In this document: positions 1-8,914 of the stretch, in pieces
How positions within the stretch are numbered: the first letter of the stretch is position 1
Layout: every line of letters starts with the position of its first letter
From: Streptococcus sobrinus DSM 20742 = ATCC 33478
GTDB taxonomy: Bacteria; Bacillota; Bacilli; Lactobacillales; Streptococcaceae
Direction of reading: 5' to 3'
NCBI RefSeq assembly: GCF_000686605.1
Contig: NZ_JMLC01000023.1
Location: 1-35,973, forward strand
Length of the DNA: 35,973 nucleotides
Notes under the pieces: generated by a model
Told to the model about the DNA's origin: nothing
Seen by the model: only the letters and a program-made list of their open reading frames with translations
Databases searched by the model: none
Position numbers and translations under genes: made by a program

Positions 1-1
1 C

Positions 2-364
2 GACCGAAAGAGTCGCTATCAAATCATCCGTCTCATACCCGACAAGTCGGCAAGTTCAGTCAATCAGGCTTTGAGAGCAATTCTACAAGAGTACCAGATT
101 AACTCCATCACAGCTGATAACGGGACAGAGTTTAGTCGCTTATCGGATGTTTTTGACCCTGAGCACATCTATTACGCCCACCCTTATGCTTCTTGGGAGC
201 GGGGCACCAATGAGAATCACAATAGGCTCATCCGTCGTTGGTCACCCAAGGGAAGCAAAAATGCGACTCCACAAGAAGTCGCAGTCATTGACAATTGGAT
301 AAACAACTATCCGAAGAAAATACTGGATTACAAATCCCTCAGAGAAGTTTTATCTGCTGGCTAA
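2..364 (+). CDS. IS30-family transposase, C-terminal part (cut by window edge)
   Basis: The frame is open from the first bases of the window, so the 5' part of the gene lies outside. About 120 residues of the DDE catalytic domain are visible. They include the block TADNGTEF with the second catalytic Asp, and YYAHPYASWERGTNENHN with the final Glu, both typical of IS30-type transposases. The end (NNYPKKILDYKSLREV) resembles the normal C-terminus of the family. The stop codon is followed within two bases by IS982-type sequence, and no intact IS30 inverted repeat is visible there. The element therefore looks like a remnant joined to another IS. I cannot tell whether it is functional, because the N-terminal helix-turn-helix is not in view. 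Confidence 0.85.
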   Translation, partial: DRKSRYQIIRLIPDKSASSVNQALRAILQEYQINSITADNGTEFSRLSDVFDPEHIYYAHPYASWERGTNENHNRLIRRWSPKGSKNATPQEVAVIDNWINNYPKKILDYKSLREVLSAG

Positions 365-365
365 C

Positions 366-1143
366 TTGGACTTGAAATTTGGCTCCTATTATCGTAACTA
401 TGCGCCTAAAGAGCTAACACAGCGTCGAAATGTTAACTATTGCAAGATTAGCGACTGTTCAGTTCTTATCCTCTTACTGCTTCAAGTTGAACTCGGTATC
501 AAATCTCAACGCTGTTTTTACCAACTATTTCTTGTCAAAACTGGTTTGGAGCGAACTCGGTTTTATCGAAGAGCGCATTACCTGATTCCTTTATTGAAGC
601 TGATTCATCAAGGCATGACTGAACAATTTCATCACGATGATATCGTGATGATGGACAGCTTTCCCTTACCCATTTGTTTGCCAGCTCGCAACTACAATGT
701 TCATATTTTCAGGGATACAGCGACTGTTGCCTATAATCCTTCAAAAAAGATGTGGTTTTACGGCTTTAAAGTTCATATGCTGGTGACCTTGTCAGGATTT
801 ATCGTTAATTATAGTGTGACACATGATAGTCGGGTGGCCGAAAAATTGCTTGAGAACACGAACTTTCCTGTTGTTTTAGCAGATCTAGGTTATCTGAGTC
901 AGCCATTAAAACAGGCCATAACCCAGAAAGGATATTGCTTTTGGACCCCATTGAGACGCAATATGGCCAATGCTAAAAAGCATAATTCATTGGATGCTCA
1001 AGGCCGAAAGGAGGACTATTGAAACACGGTTTTCAGTTTTGTGCTCTGAGTTTGATATTGAAAGACCGTTGGTGAGAAGCTTAAAGGGTATTGAGCTGTG
1101 GTTAGAACAAATCATCTTTGCTTATAATCTAGGATTTTTTTAA
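366..1143 (+). pseudogene. IS982-family transposase, N-terminally truncated and frameshifted
   Basis: The reading frame begins inside the protein at YYRNYAPKELTQRRN and continues through MDSFPLPIC and WFYGFKVHMLVTLSG, blocks typical of IS982 transposases. It stops at 1020-1022. The expected C-terminus (RRTIETRFSVLCSEFDIERP then IELWLEQIIFAYNL) continues in another frame from about 1009 to the TAA at 1141. One indel near 1005-1012 explains both halves. The N-terminus is missing where the IS30 fragment abuts, and no right-hand inverted repeat separates the stop from the hydrolase fragment that follows. The element is therefore dead and rearranged. The TTG at 366 is not a credible native start. 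Confidence 0.85.
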
Positions 1144-1935
1144 CTAGCACTACGAGTAAAAATTCGTATTTTTATACCTAAAAACCGTCCTAAGAAATCT
1201 CCAATCATTTTAGATATTCATGGTGGAGGATTTGTTGCAGGCAGTATAGACCTTGATAATACAAGGTGTATAGCCTTGGCGGAGGCTGTCCCAGCGGTTG
1301 TGGTAGCTGTAGAATATCGTTTAAGCGGCAAAAATGGAGTTGCTTTTCCGCAACCTTTAGAGGATTGTTACGCTGCTTACGATTTTCTCCGTAAAAACGC
1401 AGATGAATTTGGAGCGGATCCTGATAAGATTGGCTTACATGGATCAAGTGCTGGGGGGACTTTAGCAGAAGGGCTAGCCCTCTATATTAGGGATAAAGGG
1501 CTTAAACAACCTGCCCTCACGGTGCTTAATTGCCCAACTTTTGATACGGCAATTGAAGAGACCTTTTCCTTCCATCAAATGATTGATCTAAAGATGGGAC
1601 CTGAGCAAAAGTCATTGGGGGCTGAAGCAACGTTTTTGGGTGGCTACAATGGCCACCAACCCTCTTATTATGCCTTTCCCAATCTTTGTCACGATGTTGG
1701 TGGTCTAGGAGCTACGATGATTATTATGGCAGAGTATGATACCTTGCGGGATACAGCTTATCATTATTCACAAAGACTGTTAAATGCAGGTGTGTCCTGT
1801 GAAGTATTATTAGCTGGTCGGATGGCACATACCTTTACTTCAACCCCTTATCCTTATACGGATTTTGTTCATGAATATATGGCTTGGTCCTTTAAGCGTG
1901 AGTTTGGGATGTTGGATGATTTAAAAAAAGATTAA
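1144..1935 (+). pseudogene. Alpha/beta hydrolase (hormone-sensitive-lipase type), 5'-truncated by IS
   Basis: The frame from the IS junction reads into an esterase of the alpha/beta-hydrolase-3 (HSL) family. It shows the oxyanion-hole motif HGGGF, the nucleophile elbow GSSAGG (family usual GDSAGG), an acid-residue block EYDTLRD and a C-terminal His in MAHTF. These are all three members of the catalytic triad. About 264 residues remain, against roughly 300-340 in the family. The N-terminal cap and the original start are gone, replaced by the IS982 fragment. The ATG at 1276 lies downstream of the HGGG motif, so translation from it would give an inactive protein. It is followed after 20 bases by the transporter gene, so the two probably once formed a unit. 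The native substrate is unknown. Confidence 0.8.
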
Positions 1936-1955
1936 CCTAAATTAGAGGAGGATTT

Positions 1956-3287
1956 ATGAGCCCAGCAGTTCTAGCCCTGATTATGTTGGCTATTGTTATA
2001 GTCTGCATTGTTTCCAATAAAGTACCAATGAACTTTGTTAAGTTTGTAGTACCCATTGTCTTTTGCCTTTTGATGGGTTACAACATAACAGAGACGAGTA
2101 ACATTATCCTCAAGCAAATCAGTACGGTGATGTCACAGACTGGTTATATGCTTTTATTCGGTTTGATTTATTTTGTCATGCTGACAGAGACGGGAATGTT
2201 CGACATTATGGTCAATGCTGTTATTAAGCGTATTGGCAATAAACTAAATGTCGTTAGTGTTATGGCCTTAACAACGGTTATTGGTGCCATTGCTTACCTA
2301 ACAGCTAATATGTCAACGACCTATCTTATCACTTTTCCAATTGTTATCCCCCTCTTTAAAAAATTTAAATTAAATCGTGATTACGCCTTTATTATTTGTC
2401 AAATGGCCGTAGCTGCCATGTGTTGGTTGCCTTGGGGAATTGGTTTGATTATGTCGGCTACCATGGCAGGAACAAATGCTGAGTCATTAGCAGCTGCTTC
2501 GATACCTTGGGGGCTTTGTTTCATTCCAGCCATCGTTTTACATTGGGTTTACTTTGCCTACAAACACAAAAAAGAGCATGGGACACTTGGCTTGCCAGAA
2601 GGAGTTGAGCATGATCAAGAAACGGCTAGTGATAGCCTCAAAGATAAACCAAACGCTCGTCCAAAAATGTTTTTAGCCAACCTGATTGTCTTCATCGGTG
2701 TCATTGTCGCACTTGCTTATTTCAAAATTTCCTCCTATTTGGTATTTATTGCGGCCTCAATCATCACTTCCTACGTCAATTACCCTAAGAATTTTAATGA
2801 TGTGTGGAATAAGGCCAGTGGTACCTTCTTCAATGTTTTGATTATGCTTTTGGCCATCTGCTTTTACCTAGCTGTATTCAATGCTGCACCAGAAGATGGC
2901 AGCCGCTTGTCAATGGTGGCTTCTCTGGCACAGACACTGGAAGGAATTTTCCCAGCCTTTCTGATGCGTTATATGCATATTATTTTCTTAATTCTAGCCG
3001 TGCCAATTATTTACTTCATCCCCTACCAATTGTATAATGCCCTTTATCCCCTATTTATCTCGGTCGGTTCAGCTTTTGGCTTGACCCCAATCATGATTAT
3101 TGCACCCTTTGTCTGTAACCTAGCTTTGGCTACAAGTGTAACACCAATGAATTCGGCAACATATGTTGGGACGACCCTCTGTGAGGTTGAAACCGAGCCA
3201 TACACCAAGCGTGCAGCACCAGTCATGTTTGTAACGAATTTAGTAGTGCTCTTAGTGGCTTTGCTGTTTGGAGTACTCCATCTATAA
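1956..3287 (+). CDS. CitMHS-type citrate/organic-acid:H+ symporter
   Basis: The product is a 443-residue membrane protein with about 11-12 hydrophobic segments, a hydrophilic charged loop near residues 205-235, and signatures of the CitMHS/ion-transporter superfamily. Examples are LTANMSTTYLITFPIVIPLFKK and MCWLPWGIGLIMSAT in the first half, and FVCNLALATSVTPMNSATYVG in the second. The length is normal for the family. CitMHS members import citrate, or the citrate-metal complex, with protons; the exact substrate here is inferred. The start has a strong AGAGGAGG site seven bases upstream. The gene lies just behind the broken hydrolase, so it may have lost its native promoter. A clear terminator follows it. 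Confidence 0.75.
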   Translation: MSPAVLALIMLAIVIVCIVSNKVPMNFVKFVVPIVFCLLMGYNITETSNIILKQISTVMSQTGYMLLFGLIYFVMLTETGMFDIMVNAVIKRIGNKLNVVSVMALTTVIGAIAYLTANMSTTYLITFPIVIPLFKKFKLNRDYAFIICQMAVAAMCWLPWGIGLIMSATMAGTNAESLAAASIPWGLCFIPAIVLHWVYFAYKHKKEHGTLGLPEGVEHDQETASDSLKDKPNARPKMFLANLIVFIGVIVALAYFKISSYLVFIAASIITSYVNYPKNFNDVWNKASGTFFNVLIMLLAICFYLAVFNAAPEDGSRLSMVASLAQTLEGIFPAFLMRYMHIIFLILAVPIIYFIPYQLYNALYPLFISVGSAFGLTPIMIIAPFVCNLALATSVTPMNSATYVGTTLCEVETEPYTKRAAPVMFVTNLVVLLVALLFGVLHL

Positions 3288-3399
3288 TCTGTAGGACTCT
3301 TACTGCCAGAAATTCGGCTAAGTTTATGAGCTGAGGTGACAATCATCTTTTAAAGACCCTTGCTCAAGCTAGACTTGTTAATCAAAAATCATAATCAAG

Positions 3400-3425
3400 A
3401 GAGAATCAGAATGGTTCTCTTTTTT
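3400..3425 (+). terminator. Intrinsic terminator after the CitMHS transporter
   Basis: An 8-bp stem (AGAGAATC with GGTTCTCT, one G-T pair) closes a five-base loop and is followed directly by a run of T. The transporter gene ends 112 bases upstream. The bases between hold no gene-like frame. Confidence 0.8.
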
Positions 3426-3630
3426 GGTGTGTAAATCTGTTTTTGAATTTTTATGACTAAGTTAAAATCAAAACTCCCCTCCGAATAATGGCTAATTTAT
3501 GTTTGACCCTAGAAATTGTTTACCCCCATGACTTTTGTCATGCCCAACTTATGACATTCAGGGCTGAAAACTTGGGCTTAGTTTTCCTAAAATTAAGTTG
3601 AAGAAAAACTTGAGTGCGAACATAGCGGCA

Positions 3631-3739
3631 GTTGGATAAACAAGCCGATAATGGTTGCTTATCCAACTTAGTAAGAAGTTTAGGCAAGCACCCTAGTGGT
3701 TGCCGTAGGAAATAGAGCCATTTTAATGGCCTATTTCCT
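3631..3739 (+). promoter_or_regulatory. Leader with three consecutive hairpins before the ABC/two-component operon
   Basis: Three dyads lie in tandem. The first has arms 3631-3646 and 3652-3667, with GTTGGATAA pairing with TTATCCAAC plus inner pairs. The second is 3683-3691 with 3696-3704 (GGCAAGCAC/GTGGTTGCC, one mismatch). The third is 3707-3722 with 3725-3739 (AGGAAATAG and GCCATT pairing perfectly around one bulged base). The last arm ends 24 bases before the ATG, and no T-run follows it, so it is not a plain terminator. It could be an attenuator, an operator array or an mRNA-stability leader. The rest of the 476-base gap (3288-3763) shows the terminator above but no gene and no convincing promoter. 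Confidence 0.6.
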
Positions 3740-3763
3740 TAACTAATTGAAAGGATTTTCACT

Positions 3764-4648
3764 ATGACCAAGCCCCTAATTCTTGTGGACTCTCTTGGCA
3801 AATCAATCAAGGGTAAGTCCATCTTAAACGATATTTCCTTTGAGGTAAGGGAGGGTGACTGCCTGGCCTTGATTGGTCCCAATGGGTCAGGTAAGACCAG
3901 TCTCATGTCCTGTCTCTTAGGCGACTGGCTGCCTAGTCAGGGTCAGGTCTTGGTCAAGGGCAAGTCCCCTCGGTCCCAGACTTCCCATGGTCAGATGGCC
4001 CTACTGGCTCAGGAAAATGAAATTCCTGCCAATCTCAAGGTCAAGGAACTCTTGGATTTCTTTAAAAGCATCGCCAAGAATCCTTTGAGCAATCAAGAAA
4101 TTGATAAGCTGCTGGACTTTAGTTCTGAGCAAAAGCAGCAGTTGGCAGGTAAGCTTTCTGGCGGTCAAAAACGCCTTTTGTCCTTTGTTCTCTGCTTGAT
4201 TGGTAAACCGGAGATCCTCTTTTTAGATGAACCCACAGCTGGTATGGATACCTCGACCCGTCAGCATTTCTGGGAGATTGTCGCTGGCTTGAAAAAATCA
4301 GGGACGACGATTATTTACTCCAGCCACTATATTGAAGAGGTTGAGCATACGGCAGAGCGGATTCTGGTTCTTCACAAGGGCAAGCTCCTGCGAGATACAA
4401 CGCCTTTTGCTATGCGAAGTGAGGAGCAGGAGAAGCAGGTGACCCTGTCCAAAACCTTCCAAGAAATTGTTCAAGCTCTTCCCAATGTTTATGATATTCA
4501 AGAAAAGAGCGATACCATCCAATTTATGACTAAGGACATTGATCGGGTCTGGCAGGATTTGCAAGAAGCCGGTTGTCGGATTTCGGACCTGGAAGTGCAG
4601 AACAAGACTCTGCTCAATAGTCTTTTCGACTCGACCAAGGAGGACTGA
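3764..4648 (+). CDS. ABC transporter ATP-binding protein
   Basis: The protein has 294 residues with the full ABC ATPase set: Walker A GPNGSGKT, signature LSGGQKRLL, Walker B ILFLDEPTAGMD and an H-loop in YSSHYIEE. After about residue 215 comes an extra C-terminal region seen in ATPases of drug or peptide exporters of the ABC-2 class. It energises the permease encoded two bases downstream. A sensor kinase and regulator follow in the same tight unit, which suggests a stress- or peptide-responsive exporter, comparable in order to Bacillus YvfR-YvfS-YvfT-YvfU. The start is preceded by GAAAGGA. The substrate cannot be read from the sequence. Confidence 0.9.
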   Translation: MTKPLILVDSLGKSIKGKSILNDISFEVREGDCLALIGPNGSGKTSLMSCLLGDWLPSQGQVLVKGKSPRSQTSHGQMALLAQENEIPANLKVKELLDFFKSIAKNPLSNQEIDKLLDFSSEQKQQLAGKLSGGQKRLLSFVLCLIGKPEILFLDEPTAGMDTSTRQHFWEIVAGLKKSGTTIIYSSHYIEEVEHTAERILVLHKGKLLRDTTPFAMRSEEQEKQVTLSKTFQEIVQALPNVYDIQEKSDTIQFMTKDIDRVWQDLQEAGCRISDLEVQNKTLLNSLFDSTKED

Positions 4649-4650
4649 GC

Positions 4651-5382
4651 ATGAAAGCATTATTAAAAATCGAATGGATTAAAACCTGGCGAGAATGGCC
4701 CTACTTCATTATGGCTATCGGTATGCCTGTTGGCTTTTTCATCTTCTTTTCTGGCATGAAGATGTCAGCTAATCCTGCTAGCCAAAAACTGATTGTCCAG
4801 TCTATCATGTTGACCATGACGGGCTTCTCCATGTCTAGCTTTGGCCTCTTTAGTTTTCCCTTTATGTTGGCAGAGGATCGCAGCAACCACTGGTTGACCT
4901 ATATTGAACACTCCAAGGTCCCCATCTATCAGTACTATCTATCTAAGGTTTTGCGAGTTATCTTTTGTTTCTTTCTAACCATCAGCATCACCTTTCTTAT
5001 CGGCGCCTTTTACCGCCATATTTCCTTGTCCTGGGGTGCTTGGCTGGGCTCTGCTGGTCTTTTATTAGCCTCGGGCGTGGTCTTTCTCTCCTTTGGTCTC
5101 TTGCTGGCTCAGATCAAGTCCCAACAAACCATGTCAATTGTAGCTAATATCGCCTTTCTGGGAATGGCTATGCTAGGAGGTTCCTGGTGGCCAATTTCCA
5201 ACTTTCCTGACTGGGTACAAAAGATTTCTAAGCTAACCCCCGTCTATCATGTCAATCAGCTCAGCACTCGCTTTGCCGCCAATGGCCAAATTCGCTGGAC
5301 CTCCTTGCTTATCATTTTGGCTTATGCCATAATAATGGCAGGGCCAGCCCTCCTGATTAAACGTAAGACCGAGGTTAATTAA
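4651..5382 (+). CDS. ABC-2 type transporter permease
   Basis: The product is a 243-residue protein with six hydrophobic segments and the layout of ABC-2 permeases. It has a short cytoplasmic N-terminus (IEWIKTWREWPYF), paired helices, and the conserved late block GGSWWPISNFPDWVQKISKLTPVYH before the last transmembrane helix. It would form the membrane channel for the ATPase encoded upstream. The ATG lies two bases after the ATPase stop, with AAGGAGG inside the end of that gene, so the two are translationally coupled. Its stop overlaps the start of the kinase gene by one base. Confidence 0.88.
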   Translation: MKALLKIEWIKTWREWPYFIMAIGMPVGFFIFFSGMKMSANPASQKLIVQSIMLTMTGFSMSSFGLFSFPFMLAEDRSNHWLTYIEHSKVPIYQYYLSKVLRVIFCFFLTISITFLIGAFYRHISLSWGAWLGSAGLLLASGVVFLSFGLLLAQIKSQQTMSIVANIAFLGMAMLGGSWWPISNFPDWVQKISKLTPVYHVNQLSTRFAANGQIRWTSLLIILAYAIIMAGPALLIKRKTEVN

Positions 5383-6467
5383 TGTTTCGACCCTTTGAGA
5401 GGACCGATATTCTCTACTTAAAAGGACTTGTTTTCCTTACCTTTCCCATTTTAGGAATTTTTTATTCAGTCTTTCCTTTTTGGAGCATTTGGCTGACACT
5501 GGGCTTTGCTCTGGCCTATTTGGGCCTGATTTACCTAACTGACCGGCACAAAATTCTTTTAGGTCTATTTTGGTTTTATTCCCTCTTTTATATTATTTTT
5601 ACGAGCTTTTCTTTTACAGAGAGCATGGTGTGGTTTTTCTTCTTTAATGCCAATATCTTGGTCTGGCGGTTTCGTACCAAGCTAGTTTCCTATCAGATGA
5701 TTAGCTTTTTGTTAGCTATGCTCCTGATAATTATCGTTGGCTTTAACCGTGTTCAAGATGTTTCCGGTCGGATTATGGTCATCATCCTGCCTATTTTTGT
5801 CCTAGCTATGATGGCTGTCTACCGCAACATGCAAATCAGTGAGGAAGCTCAGGAAAAAATTCAGCAGCAGAACCGCTACATCAACCTGCTGTCAGCCGAA
5901 AATGAACGTAACCGCATCGGTCGTGACCTCCACGATAGCCTGGGTCATACCTTTGCCCTCTTAAGTCTCAAATTGGACCTAGCCAGCAAACAACTAGACC
6001 AGGGACAAACCCAGGCCGTCAAAGAGCAGTTGCGAGAGCTCTCAGACATTACTCATAGCTCCATGGCTGATGTTAGAAGATTGGTCAATGAACTCAAATA
6101 CCGCAGCCTGACCGAGGAATTGGCTGATCTGGAAAATATACTGAGCCTGACCAATATTGCCTTCCAGATGGATAATCAGCTAGAGAAGGAGGTTCTGACT
6201 CAGGAAGTCCAGTCCCACCTGACTATGATTTTGCGGGAATTGGTAACCAATATGGTTAAGCATGCCCAAGCGAAACATTGTCGCATCAGCCTGTCGCGGT
6301 CCCAAAGTGAGCTCATCCTAGAAGTCAGTGATGATGGAGTCGGCTTTGCTCAGCTGACTGGACGAGAATTACATTCTATTCGTGAGCGACTGACCAAATT
6401 GGGCGGTAGTGTCACTATCATTTCCCCTCGCCAGCCAACCCAGATAGAAGTGAGGTTAGCCCTATGA
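5382..6467 (+). CDS. Sensor histidine kinase, DesK/NarL-partner (HisKA_3) type
   Basis: The kinase has 361 residues. The first ~145 form five or six membrane helices without a large outer domain, so sensing is probably within or near the membrane. A linker helix with coiled-coil character (about 150-175) leads to the dimerisation motif [16 protein letters not shown], with the phospho-accepting His at residue 184. An ATPase domain follows, with the N-box [13 protein letters not shown] and the G-box SDDGVGF. This class partners LuxR-type regulators such as the next gene, whose start overlaps this stop by four bases. Close linkage to an ABC exporter suggests it detects the exporter's substrate or membrane damage; that is inference. 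Confidence 0.9.
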   Translation: MFRPFERTDILYLKGLVFLTFPILGIFYSVFPFWSIWLTLGFALAYLGLIYLTDRHKILLGLFWFYSLFYIIFTSFSFTESMVWFFFFNANILVWRFRTKLVSYQMISFLLAMLLIIIVGFNRVQDVSGRIMVIILPIFVLAMMAVYRNMQISEEAQEKIQQQNRYINLLSAENERNRIGRDLHDSLGHTFALLSLKLDLASKQLDQGQTQAVKEQLRELSDITHSSMADVRRLVNELKYRSLTEELADLENILSLTNIAFQMDNQLEKEVLTQEVQSHLTMILRELVTNMVKHAQAKHCRISLSRSQSELILEVSDDGVGFAQLTGRELHSIRERLTKLGGSVTIISPRQPTQIEVRLAL

Positions 6468-7063
6468 AATTACTCCTAGCTGAAGACCAATCCATGTTGC
6501 GAGACGCCCTTTGCCAGCTTCTCTTGATGGAGGAGGATGTTGAGGCTGTCTACCAGGCAGCCGATGGCAGGGAGGCCGTCGAGCAGCTACAGAAAAATCA
6601 GGTGGATGTGGCTATTTTAGATATTGAAATGCCCAAGCTAACGGGCTTAGAGGTTTTGGAATGGATTCGCCAGCACCAGGAGACCAAGGTCGTGATTGTG
6701 ACGACCTTCAAGCGACCCGGTTATTTCCAAAGGGCCGTTGAGGCTGGTGTGGATGCCTATGTCCTCAAGGACCGCTCGGTAGAAAAGTTGATGGAGACCC
6801 TGCACAAGGTCCTGGCCGGTAAGAAGGACTATTCCCCTGAACTGATGGAGCAGGTCGTGACCCATAAAAATCCCCTAAGCAGGCAGGAGCAGGCTGTCCT
6901 CAGCGGGATTGCCCAAGGCCTATCAAATCAAGCCATTGCGGAGAAGCTCTTCCTATCCAACGGAACTGTTCGCAACTATGTAACCGCCATTTTTACCAAA
7001 CTGTCGGCCCACAACCGCACCGATGCCGTGCGCATTGCCAGAAATCAGGGCTGGCTAGACTAG
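6464..7063 (+). CDS. Response regulator, NarL/LuxR type
   Basis: The regulator has 199 residues. The receiver domain has the acidic pair in LLAEDQS, the phospho-acceptor Asp53 in [12 protein letters not shown], a conserved Thr in VIVTTF and Lys in VLKDRS. The C-terminal LuxR helix-turn-helix (about 133-195) contains [20 protein letters not shown] and the recognition helix [15 protein letters not shown]. It should be phosphorylated by the kinase encoded directly upstream. The likely target is the operon's own control region, whose leader carries several dyads. A strong terminator follows at once, so it is the last gene of the unit. Confidence 0.92.
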   Translation: MKLLLAEDQSMLRDALCQLLLMEEDVEAVYQAADGREAVEQLQKNQVDVAILDIEMPKLTGLEVLEWIRQHQETKVVIVTTFKRPGYFQRAVEAGVDAYVLKDRSVEKLMETLHKVLAGKKDYSPELMEQVVTHKNPLSRQEQAVLSGIAQGLSNQAIAEKLFLSNGTVRNYVTAIFTKLSAHNRTDAVRIARNQGWLD

Positions 7064-7071
7064 ACAAAAGC

Positions 7072-7110
7072 AATCTTATTGAGGAGGGGAAGTCCTCAAT
7101 GGGATTTTTT
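7072..7110 (+). terminator. Intrinsic terminator of the ABC/two-component operon
   Basis: ATTGAGGA pairs with TCCTCAAT around a seven-base loop. The stem is extended across a small internal loop by AATC/GATT, and a T-run follows. It lies just after the response-regulator stop. Confidence 0.88.
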
Positions 7111-7404
7111 ATACTCACTAATAGATAAAAATTATAAGGGAAAACGCCCTCGTCACTAAAAAGCAGAGGACTAATGATAATGGCTTTGCCGATAGAGGGT
7201 GTTTGATTCTCAAAGGGGCTAAGGGAGACTACCAAATCTGGCGAAAGGGTCCAAACATACTTTTAAAAATTACAAAAGGATCTGCAGGGGACTTCTGAGG
7301 GAGAAACTTTTGGGGTTCTAGACATACTTTGAAGGGGCAGCCATTCCTATTGATGAATATGCCATCTCGTCCGGCCCTGGATGAAAAGTCTTCTATAATC
7401 ATTT

Positions 7405-7433
7405 TTTACAATCTTTTAATTCTTTACTATAAT
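7405..7433 (+). promoter_or_regulatory. Promoter giving a leaderless mRNA for the next gene
   Basis: TTTACA and TATAAT are separated by 17 bases. The usual start point, seven bases after the -10 box, falls on the A of the ATG at 7440. No ribosome-binding sequence lies between the -10 box and the ATG. Confidence 0.7.
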
Positions 7434-7439
7434 AAACCT

Positions 7440-8588
7440 ATGACAAAAAAATTAGAACTCAGTCAAGAAATCCTCGACCAGCTGGATCTGCAGGAGGGAG
7501 AGTCGGTCAAGGCAGAGCTTTATGCTGATCGATTGGTGCTCCACAAGCAAGATGAACTAAGCACCAAATCCTTGCCCTTCTGGCTTTACCTAGGGGCCAG
7601 CTCTCTTGCTGCTCTTATTTTTTATTTAGCAAGTTGGTTCCAGCATCTGGATCAAGTCTCTTTAGCGGGCGACTATTCCATCATTAGCTTTTTGCTGGGC
7701 TTTGGTGGTGGTCTAGGGATTCTCTTTTTCACGGCGACCTTTATCAAGAACCGGCGAATCTTCCTTGCTGGTAATGAGAATATGGTTTTTTGGCGGAACC
7801 TGCCCGTTATTGTCCTGGCCTTTTCGGTCATCCTCCTTCTTGTCCTCTTAGGATTTTCCTGGTTGCTTAGTCAGATATTTAATGGAGCTTCCTTCGATAA
7901 ATTTACCGCGGCCCTAATTTTGGGTGTCAGTCTTAATGCGGTCATTAGCACTTGGGGCCAGATAGCTGAGCGGATTCGGGCAACCTGGCTGACCAGTCTT
8001 TTTACGGTAATTATGATTAGCGGGGCTCTTCTGGCCATGGCCACCAATAGCAGCCGTCGCTGGTGGCAATTTAATCTGAGTTTCTTGGGGACCAAGCGGG
8101 CTACTAACAGTTGGCAGTTTAACCTCACCTTGATTCTGGCAGCCCTGGTTTTAATTGCCTTAGTTGATTACACCTTTGTTGCCCTCAGGCAGAAATATGG
8201 CAAAAGTTGGCGATTGACTGGACTCCGACTTCTCCTGACACTTCTAGGTCTAGATTTGGCAGCTGTTGGTTATTTTCCTAATGATGCCACCTATCATCAC
8301 CTCCACACCAGATTTGCGGGCTATTTGGTTTATATCATTATCGTCCTAATAGTGAGTGTTCCTATCTTACTTCCCAAAGTAACTAAGGACTTGCTCCTAA
8401 CTTCCTTTGCCATTGGTGGTGTCCTAGTTGGACTACAATTTGGTTTTCAAGAAGTCCACTATCTCTCCCTGACTGCCTTTGAAATGTCAGCCTTTATCTT
8501 GGCCTTTACCTGGCTTGTCTTACTCTTTAATCATTTGGAAGGGCTCTTAATTCCTGAAAAAAGGAGGATTGAGCTCAAGCTAGGCTAA
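7440..8588 (+). CDS. Polytopic membrane protein with short AbrB-like N-terminal segment
   Basis: The protein has 382 residues. The first ~40 (LELSQEILDQLDLQEGESVKA then ADRLVLHK) resemble the swapped-hairpin fold of AbrB/MazE-type domains. About ten hydrophobic helices follow from roughly residue 45 to the end. I do not recognise a transport or enzyme motif. I chose the ATG at 7440 because the AbrB-like segment starts there and a consensus promoter ends six bases before it. An earlier in-frame start at 7329 would add a non-homologous extension lying across the promoter. The gene stands alone between a terminator and the trp promoter. Its function is unknown; a membrane-associated regulator is possible. 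Confidence 0.65.
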   Translation: MTKKLELSQEILDQLDLQEGESVKAELYADRLVLHKQDELSTKSLPFWLYLGASSLAALIFYLASWFQHLDQVSLAGDYSIISFLLGFGGGLGILFFTATFIKNRRIFLAGNENMVFWRNLPVIVLAFSVILLLVLLGFSWLLSQIFNGASFDKFTAALILGVSLNAVISTWGQIAERIRATWLTSLFTVIMISGALLAMATNSSRRWWQFNLSFLGTKRATNSWQFNLTLILAALVLIALVDYTFVALRQKYGKSWRLTGLRLLLTLLGLDLAAVGYFPNDATYHHLHTRFAGYLVYIIIVLIVSVPILLPKVTKDLLLTSFAIGGVLVGLQFGFQEVHYLSLTAFEMSAFILAFTWLVLLFNHLEGLLIPEKRRIELKLG

Positions 8589-8625
8589 GGGGCAAAAAAT
8601 ATTTTTCAAAAAGTTCAAAAAATTC

Positions 8626-8654
8626 TTGACATCTAAAAATAATGGCGTTAAAAT
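8626..8654 (+). promoter_or_regulatory. Promoter of the tryptophan operon
   Basis: A perfect TTGACA -35 and TAAAAT -10 are spaced by 17 bases. The predicted start near 8661 puts the T-box Stem I at the very 5' end of the transcript, as expected. Confidence 0.85.
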
Positions 8655-8662
8655 ATGAACCA

Positions 8663-8914
8663 AATCAGAAAGTACTTCTCTTAAGTTTTCAGGGAGCTTG
8701 TGGTGACTGCGAACAAGTAGCGGCGGCGAAGGAAATTGGGCTGATTCTTATCAATTGGAAATAAGACATAGTTTTCAGGTTGGCACCCCTTACCGTGCAA
8801 TTCCTTGTTAGAGGAGTTAGAGATGACGATTATTGATAATCGTTAAGTTGAGGTGGCACCGCGTTACAAATCTGACGCCCTCGCACAGAGGTTTTTTTCT
8901 GTGCGAGGTTTTTT
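8663..8914 (+). promoter_or_regulatory. T-box riboswitch for tRNA-Trp (complete) with terminator
   Basis: Stem I is closed by AATCAG (8663-8668) with CTGATT (8741-8746). It carries the GTGACTGCGAAC apical motif and a UGG tryptophan triplet at 8737-8739, just before the closing strand. The conserved T-box AGGTGGCACCGCG lies at 8851-8863. The base after TGG is C, which fits the G discriminator of bacterial tRNA-Trp. The terminator is CCTCGCACAG/CTGTGCGAGG (8879-8888, 8899-8908) plus six T. Uncharged tRNA-Trp should pair with both parts and let transcription pass into the trp genes. The specifier position is deduced from the fold drawn by hand; another TGG exists at 8756-8758. Confidence 0.88.

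Noticed and set aside
1003..1022. Programmed frameshift in the IS982 transposase
   Set aside because: IS982 transposases are made from a single frame, no slippery sequence typical of IS3 or IS1 is present, and the N-terminus is missing as well, so decay is the simpler reading.
3707..3739. Strong hairpin before the ABC gene as a terminator
   Set aside because: No T-run follows the stem and the gene starts 24 bases later; kept only as a leader structure.
7329..7439. Earlier start for the AbrB-like membrane protein
   Set aside because: The segment covers the -35 and -10 boxes and has no similarity to the family start; transcription probably begins at 7440.
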